A DNA stretch of 12,806 nt. Origin: an uncultured Bacilli bacterium (GTDB lineage Bacteria > Bacillota_I > Bacilli_A > RFN20 > CAG-288). A model generated the notes under the pieces. That model searched no databases. It was not told where the DNA came from and worked only from the letters and a program-made list of their open reading frames with translations. The DNA lies in contig CAOSOP010000019.1 of assembly GCA_948525355.1 (NCBI GenBank), positions 1-12,806 on the forward strand, in the 5' to 3' direction. Below, piece after piece: positions 4,814 to 11,266 of this stretch; positions within the stretch are counted from its first letter, which is position 1, and each line of letters begins with the position of its first letter. A program made the position numbers and the translations under genes.

Positions 4814-6781
4814 ATGAAAAAAAGATTTTTATTCTTATTAACTCCAGCATTATTAATGGCAACATTAACTGGATGTGACGACAAAAAGAGTACACCATCA
4901 CCATCCGTACCACCAGCAACATCACCAACATCTCCTGATACATCAGATACAGGACCAGTATATGTGATGCCAGCAACAGCTAAAGAAATGTATGAAGCAC
5001 TAGTTGGATCAACAGATACTACTTATGTTGGATTTATTGCAAAAGTAGTTGGCATTCAACAATATAGCAATAGTCAAAATGTAAATCTTTATATGCAAAA
5101 CGGAGATTATGGATTCCGTGTTAATAATGTTCCTTCTGGCACCGTTCAGTTAAATAAGACATATAAAGTTCTCGGATATTCAGTTGGTAGTTCTAAAGCA
5201 TATTATGGTATTAACTATAATGCAAAAGCAGGTACAGGCACTATTGAATTAGCGGAAGATGTAAAAGCAGACGCAAAAGCTTGGAGCACAACAATCGATA
5301 AAGAAGCTTATTGTAGTGGTAGAGTTACTGGCTCTGGTACTATTACAAAAGTCGAAAATGCTAAGATAACTGTCCAATCAGGAACCGATGAAGTAGTTCT
5401 TTCTTGGTTAACAGGAACAATTGGCGGTGCGGCAGTAGAAGCAAAACTTGGAACATTATATGTTGGACAAACTGTTACATTTGCCGGAAGCTTATATTCA
5501 AAATCTTCATTAGATGTTTCTATTTTAGAAGCTGACGATATTACTGTTTCTGAAATGACTTTTAATGGTGCTATTAGCGCAACAACTCAAACAACACTCC
5601 CATCAAATACCAATCTTACAACCGCAGTAGCAGATTCAACAGTTACATATAGTGGAGAGGTTGGTTGGAGCTTAGTTGATCCAACAAATAGATATGATAG
5701 AGGAAATGTTGTTGGTGTTAAAGTCACTAAACATGCAAGCTTACCATCATTAAGCAATGTAACCTTAAAGGTTGTAGAATTAGATGGAACCACAACTTCA
5801 TACACCAATGCTCAACTCGTTGAAAAAGAATGGATTGTTGCAGATGGAATCGAGTTGTTTGCTAACTTAACAGGTAAAACACCTGCTGGAAAGACAATTG
5901 AAGTTATCATTAACTGGGGTGCTAATGTCAAAGAACAAAAAGTTACAATGGCATTCGATTCCGGCTTAACTCTTGCAGCCGAACCAACAGAACGTTTAGA
6001 TGCAACTGTCTTAACTACAGATGTTCTTGCATCAACATATGATGCAGGCACCGGTACTTTATTAGTCGGTGGGGGGGAGACAGAAGCTAAGGAACTCCCT
6101 TGGGTCGCAGGAAAAGGTAACGCTTTAACCTTAAGTTTAACAGCTCCTACTGGATATGTCGGTTCTCAAGTCAACTATACATTATCTAAGAATGAAGAGA
6201 CCATTAAATCACATGTTTCATTTGATGGATTAACAACCGATGGTGATGTTGTCAAAGAAGAATTAGTCTTTGCAAAAGTAACCGATGTCTATACAATCGT
6301 TGTCCGTTGGAAAGATGGAATGCTTGGACAAACTATCACAATCAAGCTTGATGAAAAGATCACTTTACAAGCAAATCCAGATGTTGCAGATCAAACAACA
6401 TTAAAGCTAGTTACTGCTGATGTTGCTACTGCAAATGGCTGGACAAATGCTACACAATATAAAGATTATATTACAGGTGATGAAAACATCACAATAGCCT
6501 TATCAGGTACTCTCACAAACTCTGGAAAATACTATTCTTCTGGTCAAGGATGGAGAATCTATGGTTCTGAGGCTACTCATCTTGTAACTATTTCATCAAC
6601 AACAAAGACAATTGTATCAGTAAAGGTTTCTTATACAAATGTTAAAAACGTTCCAACAATTTCTAGTAATGGTGCAACTTATACAACAGATCAAGTTATT
6701 GAAGTTAATGCAGCATCAATGACATTTAACTTTACTGGTGGAAATGCAGCTGTTACAGGATTTGAAATAATCTATAAATAA
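4814..6781 (+). CDS. Large secreted surface lipoprotein with tandem OB-like and Ig-like domains
   Basis: This 655-residue protein is predicted to be exported, lipid-anchored and exposed outside the membrane. The signal peptide ends in a lipobox LTGC with Cys21. Residues 22-49 form a Ser/Thr/Pro linker. Two beta-rich units that look like OB folds follow (about 55-150 and 158-248). Then come two related beta-sandwich units (about 258-391 and 396-523), each ending in a similar strand pair (TIEVIINWG...LTLAAEP and TIVVRWKDG...ITLQANP). The C-terminal unit (about 528-655), with GKYYSSGQGWRIYGSEA and repeated Ile/Val/Thr strands, resembles a module common at the ends of Bacillota surface proteins. 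No catalytic motif was seen, so a binding or adhesive role is likely. ATG 4814 is the first start codon after an in-frame stop. A run of seven G bases lies mid-gene. Function is unknown. Confidence 0.85.
   Translation: MKKRFLFLLTPALLMATLTGCDDKKSTPSPSVPPATSPTSPDTSDTGPVYVMPATAKEMYEALVGSTDTTYVGFIAKVVGIQQYSNSQNVNLYMQNGDYGFRVNNVPSGTVQLNKTYKVLGYSVGSSKAYYGINYNAKAGTGTIELAEDVKADAKAWSTTIDKEAYCSGRVTGSGTITKVENAKITVQSGTDEVVLSWLTGTIGGAAVEAKLGTLYVGQTVTFAGSLYSKSSLDVSILEADDITVSEMTFNGAISATTQTTLPSNTNLTTAVADSTVTYSGEVGWSLVDPTNRYDRGNVVGVKVTKHASLPSLSNVTLKVVELDGTTTSYTNAQLVEKEWIVADGIELFANLTGKTPAGKTIEVIINWGANVKEQKVTMAFDSGLTLAAEPTERLDATVLTTDVLASTYDAGTGTLLVGGGETEAKELPWVAGKGNALTLSLTAPTGYVGSQVNYTLSKNEETIKSHVSFDGLTTDGDVVKEELVFAKVTDVYTIVVRWKDGMLGQTITIKLDEKITLQANPDVADQTTLKLVTADVATANGWTNATQYKDYITGDENITIALSGTLTNSGKYYSSGQGWRIYGSEATHLVTISSTTKTIVSVKVSYTNVKNVPTISSNGATYTTDQVIEVNAASMTFNFTGGNAAVTGFEIIYK
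6071..6077 (+). repeat. G7 homopolymer inside the lipoprotein gene
   Basis: Seven consecutive G bases follow GGT and encode part of Gly419-Gly421. Such a tract is rare in AT-rich coding DNA, and Gly can be encoded without it. Slippage by one base would truncate the protein, so this is a candidate phase-variation site or a sequencing-error hotspot. Confidence 0.5.
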
Positions 6782-6806
6782 TATACTAGATTAAAAAGTT
6801 CATTAG

Positions 6807-6847
6807 AAAACTGGCATCTCATATTATATTGAGTTTGCCAGTTTTTT
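6807..6847 (+). terminator. Rho-independent terminator of the lipoprotein gene
   Basis: AAAACTGGCA (6807-6816) pairs perfectly with TGCCAGTTTT (6836-6845), with an inner CTCA/TGAG extension. The stem runs into six T bases. It begins 25 bases after the stop codon and would end the transcript before the ATPase promoter. Confidence 0.85.
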
Positions 6848-7075
6848 AATCTAACAAGAAAATTTAATAGTTTTTATTTTGATAGATTTAATTGTTTCTC
6901 GCGTTTATGAATTAAAGCAAAACCAAATCACGGAAACTAAGGTGCTTCGTCCGCGTATTGCTTCATAGAAGAGCTCTTATTGCACCAAAAAGTTTATTTT
7001 GTAATATATCATCTTAGGAAAAAGATAACAAACTATTATTTAGTGTTTTTTATAAATCGCTTATTTTAAAAAGTG
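6848..7075. other. Spacer between the lipoprotein and ATPase genes, with a possible transposase remnant
   Basis: No gene is supported. The stretch 6942-7004, read in frame from GTG 6942, gives VLRPRIAS, a TAG stop, then KSSYCTKKFIL. It shares the 15-mer TTATTGCACCAAAAA (6977-6991) with 198-212, where the same bases are read in the same codon phase (YCTK) in the transposase-like fragment. It is also locally richer in GC. I infer a second, more decayed copy, with low certainty. Confidence 0.3.
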
Positions 7076-7104
7076 TTAACTAAAACTATTAATTATTGTA
7101 TAAT
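7076..7104 (+). promoter_or_regulatory. Promoter of the P-type ATPase gene
   Basis: A perfect TATAAT (7099-7104) lies 17 bases after TTAACT (7076-7081; 4 of 6 to TTGACA). The leader would be about 42 bases to ATG 7153. No riboswitch-like structure was seen in it. Confidence 0.55.
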
Positions 7105-7152
7105 TAAAGAAAGAGTTTTCTAAATGGAAATGTTTTGATTAGGAGAAATATT

Positions 7153-9894
7153 ATGGCTAGAAAGAAAAAAGAAGTGCCAACTGAAGAAGTTGAAGTGATT
7201 GATACTTCAAGTATTAATGAAGATGCAGAAAAAGAAAGTACTGTTTTAAAAAGAATTTCGAAAAGAAAAAAGAACAGCATACCTGACCCTAATCATATTT
7301 TGACTGAAATAAAATCGTTTCCAGATGAAGATTCTAATGTTCAAGATATAGGTGAGGTTAAAAAGAATGTTGAAACTGCAATGAGACTTGCAGACGATGA
7401 AACAATAGAGTTAAAGGTTATTAAGAAAGTTGAGTCTGATTCGAAAAAGAGAAGACGCGTTTTTAATATATTTAGAAGACATAAGAATGAAAAATCAATT
7501 AAGCCTAAGATGGATTTATCAAAAGCAGCAAGATATATCCCTGATTTAGAAGTTGGACTTACTGAAGCACAAGTAAATGAAAGAATAAAAGATGGTTATA
7601 CTAATGACTCTAAGGAGCACTATACGAAAAGTATAGGAAGAATATTTGTTGATAATATATTTACATTTTTTAATATGCTTTTAACAATAATTGCTATTGC
7701 ATTGATATGTGTTGGTTCATATACTAATCTTTTCTTCATGGCAATTGCTTTAGTAAATACTGGCTTTGGAATTTTCCAAGAGATTAGAGCAAAGATAACG
7801 ATGGATAAGTTAAGACTTGTTACTGTTCCAACTTGTAATGTCTTAAGAGATGGGGCAACTAAGATGATTCCGACAGAAGAAATAGTTTTAGATGATTTAA
7901 TTCTGCTCTCAATTGGAAACCAGATTCCATCTGATGGAATTATTAAAAAGGGAATAATTGAAGTTAATGAGAGTTTATTAACAGGTGAATCTTTGCCAAT
8001 TAAGAAAAATGTTGGTGATTTGGTTTATGCTGGTTCATTTGTTGTTTCTGGAACGGCAGCTATACAAGTGGAACATATTGCAGATACAAACTATTCTTCA
8101 TCTATCCAGAATATGGCAAAGCAATATTCTAAACCTAAATCAGAATTAGTTAGAGCTTTAAATTCTATTATTCACGCCATATCATTTGTCATTATTCCAC
8201 TTGGAATAATACTATTTATTCTTAACTTTAGAAATTCTGGAAACCTAGAGCTGTATGAAAGAATAAAGCAATGTATAGAGTCGACTGCCGGTTCACTAAT
8301 AGGTATGATTCCTGCAGGTATGTATTTATTAACAACTTTTGCACTTATGGCAGGTGTATTAAGAATAAGTAAGAGAAGAACAGTTGTTAGAGAGTTGTAT
8401 TGTATTGAAATGCTCGCACGTGTAAATGTATTATGCTTAGATAAAACTGGTACATTGACTGATGGAACAATGAATGTCAATGAAATTATGGTCATAGATA
8501 ATGGATATGATATAAAAAAAATAATGGGATCCTACTTAGCCTCTTTTGAAGATAACAACCAAACCTCTATAGCGCTACAACAAGCTTTTGAATATAACTC
8601 TGATTATCGTGTGGTAGATAAAATTCCATTTTCTTCTTCACGCAAGTTTTCAGCTATTACTTTTGAAAACAATGGAACATTTTTATTAGGTGCTCCAGAG
8701 TTTGTTTGTAGTAGTATAAGTGAATCGCTAGAGCATCTTATTTCTGAAAAGCAATCTAAGGGATTTAGAGTTTTAATGCTCGGACATACGAATGCTTTAA
8801 TTAAAAACGAAAAAGTTAGTGGAGTTGTTAAACCAATTGCGATATTTATTCTTATAGATCATATAAGACCTGAAGCACCATCTACAATAAAATGGTTTAA
8901 TGAAAATGATGTTGAAATAAAGATTATTTCAGGTGATAGTCCTCTTACTGCTTCTGAAATAGCCGCTTCATGTGGGGTTCCTAATGCAAATAACTGGGTT
9001 TCTCTAGAAGGACTTAGTATTAATGAAGTTACAGAAATTGCCGATAAATACACTGTTTTTGGAAGAGTTTCTCCAGAACAAAAAGCAGCGCTAGTCAAGG
9101 CGCTAAAGACCAGACAAAAAATTGTAGGTATGACTGGTGATGGTGTTAATGATATCTTAGCCATGAAGAGTTCAGATTGTTCAATAGCAATGGCATCTGG
9201 TGCAGATGCTGCAAAATCAGTGGCACATTTAGTATTACTTGATTCTAATTTTGCTTCAATGCCAAAAGTTGTTGAGGAAGGTAGAAGAGTTATAAATAAT
9301 ATACAAAGATCTTCTTCATTGTTTTTAATGAAGACACTGTTTACTATCGCGTTAACTATTGCTGTCATTCTTTCTAATTTATTTGGCGCTAATATGACTT
9401 ATCCTTTTGCACCAAAGAATCTAATGATTTTAGAAGTATTCTGTATCGGTGTACCATCAGCAATACTTGCTTTGCAGCCAAATAAAAATAGAATTCATGG
9501 TCACTTCTTAAAGAATGTTTTGCTTTCTTCATTACCAGGAACGATATTAATGTTAATAGCATTAGCTGTGTGTTATATATTAGGATCATTTGGCTTCTAC
9601 GAAATTGCTGTAACAAGTGATGGAACAAGAACGATGTGCGTTATTTGTATGATTATTTGTGGACTAGCAATGCTAAATCAAATATGTAAGCCTTTAGATA
9701 TCTATCGCAGTATATTAGTTATTACTATGGTTATTGGATCGGTATTAGCAATGTTCTTATTGCCTGAAGCGTTTATCGGTATTAATTATACATTGTTAAA
9801 TAAAATACAGTGGCTTGTTGTGTGCATTATTGGATTTGCTGCAATGCCTCTAGCATCTGGATTAGATGCTGTTGCAAATAGTTTAAAGAAATAA
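7153..9894 (+). CDS. CtpE-like P-type (HAD) cation-transporting ATPase with long charged N-terminal extension
   Basis: This 913-residue membrane pump couples ATP hydrolysis to cation movement. Core motifs are complete: TGES (277-280, actuator), phosphorylation site D430KTGT, KGFR (536-539, nucleotide domain), and TGDGVND (661-667, hinge). The helix before the phosphorylation site, with 'ELYCIEMLARVNVLCLDKTGTLT', is typical of the CtpE group, where Ca transport has been reported in mycobacteria. M4 reads IPAGM (386-390), with Ala where Ca-ATPases have Glu in PEGL. M6 reads LEVFCIGVPS (760-769), lacking the Asn/Thr/Asp ion ligands of SERCA but adding Glu761. The cation is therefore uncertain. 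Residues 1-120 are a strongly charged extension, with a KKRRR cluster at 98-102, absent from ordinary family members as I recall them. The start at 7153 has AGGAG 7 bases upstream; an in-frame TTG at 7135 lies before that site and is rejected. Confidence 0.88.
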   Translation: MARKKKEVPTEEVEVIDTSSINEDAEKESTVLKRISKRKKNSIPDPNHILTEIKSFPDEDSNVQDIGEVKKNVETAMRLADDETIELKVIKKVESDSKKRRRVFNIFRRHKNEKSIKPKMDLSKAARYIPDLEVGLTEAQVNERIKDGYTNDSKEHYTKSIGRIFVDNIFTFFNMLLTIIAIALICVGSYTNLFFMAIALVNTGFGIFQEIRAKITMDKLRLVTVPTCNVLRDGATKMIPTEEIVLDDLILLSIGNQIPSDGIIKKGIIEVNESLLTGESLPIKKNVGDLVYAGSFVVSGTAAIQVEHIADTNYSSSIQNMAKQYSKPKSELVRALNSIIHAISFVIIPLGIILFILNFRNSGNLELYERIKQCIESTAGSLIGMIPAGMYLLTTFALMAGVLRISKRRTVVRELYCIEMLARVNVLCLDKTGTLTDGTMNVNEIMVIDNGYDIKKIMGSYLASFEDNNQTSIALQQAFEYNSDYRVVDKIPFSSSRKFSAITFENNGTFLLGAPEFVCSSISESLEHLISEKQSKGFRVLMLGHTNALIKNEKVSGVVKPIAIFILIDHIRPEAPSTIKWFNENDVEIKIISGDSPLTASEIAASCGVPNANNWVSLEGLSINEVTEIADKYTVFGRVSPEQKAALVKALKTRQKIVGMTGDGVNDILAMKSSDCSIAMASGADAAKSVAHLVLLDSNFASMPKVVEEGRRVINNIQRSSSLFLMKTLFTIALTIAVILSNLFGANMTYPFAPKNLMILEVFCIGVPSAILALQPNKNRIHGHFLKNVLLSSLPGTILMLIALAVCYILGSFGFYEIAVTSDGTRTMCVICMIICGLAMLNQICKPLDIYRSILVITMVIGSVLAMFLLPEAFIGINYTLLNKIQWLVVCIIGFAAMPLASGLDAVANSLKK

Positions 9895-10163
9895 TGCTTG
9901 ACCTGTTTGTTTTGTTTCTTATGACTTGTGTTTTAGTTAAACTGATGGACAAGTTATGCCGTTTTAACAACTCTTATTCTAGTTTGTGGCAATGTCATGC
10001 TTAATACTAATATAGAAGTTTGGTAAGTGATATGAAATGCAGTGCTCTGAGTTACTATGATACATTTGAACGGATAAAATAAAGCAGTTTAAGGCAAAAA
10101 CAATCTTAAGATTAAAAATAAAGTTGTTTCAAATATTGAGCTAATTTATGTTAATTTGAATAG
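9895..10163. other. Intergenic region after the ATPase gene; no clear terminator
   Basis: There is no supported gene. The region holds a 12-bp palindrome AATCTTAAGATT (near 10108-10119) inside a wider AAACAA/TTGTTT inverted repeat, and an ACTTGT/ACAAGT pair near 9924-9954. Neither is followed by a T run. Short protein-like frames (for example MKCSALSYYDTFERIK from about 10032) lack ribosome binding sites. This may be decayed coding DNA belonging to the next, poorly started ORF. Confidence 0.35.
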
Positions 10164-10583
10164 TTGGCTAAGTTTTTGGCTGCAGTCAAACTTAGTATAT
10201 CAAATATTCCACAAAAAATTGCAGAGAATTGGCTTTATAAAACAGTATTTAATATTATGAGAATACTTGAACAAAAGTTTAATAAATGTCAAATTGATTT
10301 TAAAGAATTGGAAGAAATGGGTGTAGTAAATGAATATATGGAAGATCTTGGGATGACTGCGATTGGGATAGTTGAGATTAGGATTTTCAAAGCAGATAGA
10401 GTAACTGATAATGTAAGTGCTAATGATGCTTTGTTTGCTGGCGGCTATGATTATTCTAATAAAAATAGTTTTATTGATTTCGTTAATGATGACGACTTTG
10501 ATGATTTTGAAGACGATGAAGATGAATACGAAGATGAAGATGATGAGTTCTATATATTTAATAATCGCTTTCCAAGATTTTAA
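10164..10583 (+). CDS. Small hypothetical protein with a strongly acidic C-terminal tail
   Basis: This 139-residue frame opens at TTG 10164, directly after an in-frame TAG, and no ribosome binding site precedes it. Internal ATGs at 10257 (residue 32) and 10317 (residue 52, behind a weak GGAAG) are alternative starts. The N-terminal half is amphipathic and helical-looking (FNIMRILEQKFNKCQIDFKE). A middle segment contains MTAIGIVEIRIFKAD. Residues about 109-128 are almost entirely Asp and Glu with a few Phe and Tyr, followed by a short basic end (NNRFPRF). Acidic tails of this kind occur in DNA mimics, chaperone-like factors and low-complexity junk. The lack of a good start suggests either weak expression or a 5'-damaged gene. 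No family is recognised. Confidence 0.45.
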   Translation: MAKFLAAVKLSISNIPQKIAENWLYKTVFNIMRILEQKFNKCQIDFKELEEMGVVNEYMEDLGMTAIGIVEIRIFKADRVTDNVSANDALFAGGYDYSNKNSFIDFVNDDDFDDFEDDEDEYEDEDDEFYIFNNRFPRF

Positions 10584-10635
10584 GGCTAAAATTAACTAGT
10601 CACTTAATGGTTAGAATGTTTAAAAGCTCTCTTCA

Positions 10636-10664
10636 TTTTCATGTTTTAGAATATATGATAAAAT
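10636..10664 (+). promoter_or_regulatory. Promoter of the 158-residue protein gene (extended -10 type)
   Basis: TAAAAT (10659-10664) is preceded by TGA, matching the extended -10 TGn. TTTTCA (10636-10641; 4 of 6 to TTGACA) lies 17 bases upstream. The leader would be about 28 bases and carries a GGAGG ribosome binding site. Confidence 0.5.
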
Positions 10665-10698
10665 AAATAACAGATTTTACTTTGATTGGAGGAATAAA

Positions 10699-11175
10699 AT
10701 GTATATTGAAAAGTATTGGGGAAATTATATCGGAGGAACAGATGATAGTTTAACTTTGTTAGATTATTTAATAAGCAAACAAAAAGTTGAAATTTCACTT
10801 CAAGAAATATTTGAAGATGTAGGATTGGATGAATTAAATTGGGATTTTCGAAACTCATCTGGTTTAGGATATATTGATTCTGAAGGTGGAGAGTATGAAT
10901 TCTATTATGCCATTGACTTGATACTCGATCTAGCCGCGTTAATGCTAGAATGTTCTATAAATGGTACAGTATCTTTAAATAAACTATTGAATGATGAAGA
11001 TGGAAATAATGTTCGTATAACTTATACAGATGAAGAAAAAAGTTTTATGAATAATGCACTTATAGATTTTGTAAAAGAACCTCTGACATATGATCTTCAT
11101 GAAATGGTTTCGGATGAAGAAATGCAAGAAATGGCACAGGAATGCGAAAGCCTTAGAAGAGAATTGTGTAAATAA
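10699..11175 (+). CDS. Uncharacterised acidic cytosolic protein (158 residues)
   Basis: A strong GGAGG with 6 bases of spacing precedes ATG 10699, so this is a well-expressed real gene. The protein has no signal peptide or membrane segment. It opens with MYIEKYWGNYIGGTDDSLTL, a stretch that I associate from memory with a conserved but functionally undescribed Bacillota family sometimes seen near polymorphic-toxin loci. A central segment (about 66-95, EYEFYYAIDLILDLAALMLE) is probably an alpha/beta core. The end (about 136-157) is a charged helix. Size, acidity and a solitary position would suit an immunity-type protein, but no toxin gene is nearby, so this stays speculative. It is convergent with the AAA ATPase, and a GC-rich palindrome starts 6 bases after its stop. 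Confidence 0.8.
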   Translation: MYIEKYWGNYIGGTDDSLTLLDYLISKQKVEISLQEIFEDVGLDELNWDFRNSSGLGYIDSEGGEYEFYYAIDLILDLAALMLECSINGTVSLNKLLNDEDGNNVRITYTDEEKSFMNNALIDFVKEPLTYDLHEMVSDEEMQEMAQECESLRRELCK

Positions 11176-11180
11176 TATAG

Positions 11181-11265
11181 AACTCGCCCCCTCCGCCACC
11201 CACCCCGTTTCGTCCGCTGCCAGGGGCAGCTCCCTCAACGGGGTGGGTGGCGGAGGGGGCGAGTT
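11181..11265. repeat. GC-rich 85-bp palindromic element (perfect 29-bp arms) between convergent genes
   Basis: The arms at 11181-11209 and 11237-11265 are exact reverse complements over 29 bases, beginning AACTCGCCCC and ending CCCCGTT. The 27-base loop holds a second hairpin, GCTGCC-AGG-GGCAGC (11216-11230). GC content is far above the surrounding DNA. The element starts 6 bases after the 158-residue gene's stop and ends one base before the stop triplet of the convergent ATPase, so it could end transcription in both directions. Both ends read AACTCGCC inward, as in miniature palindromic repeats of gut Bacillota. There are no genes in it. The flanks ATAATATAG and ATTATATAA are similar but not a clean target duplication. 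Confidence 0.85.
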
Positions 11266-11266
11266 A

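Noticed and set aside
7135..7152. In-frame TTG start of the P-type ATPase
   Set aside because: AGGAG lies between it and ATG 7153 at ideal spacing for the latter; no ribosome binding site serves the TTG.
8859..9368. Long minus-strand frame of 169 codons inside the ATPase gene
   Set aside because: It is a shadow of the ATPase reading frame: no ribosome binding site, and the plus-strand catalytic motifs TGDGVND and KGFR flank or lie within it.
11181..11265. The palindrome as a structured RNA gene or tRNA
   Set aside because: It has one long perfect stem plus an inner hairpin, with no cloverleaf, no CCA context and no promoter of its own.
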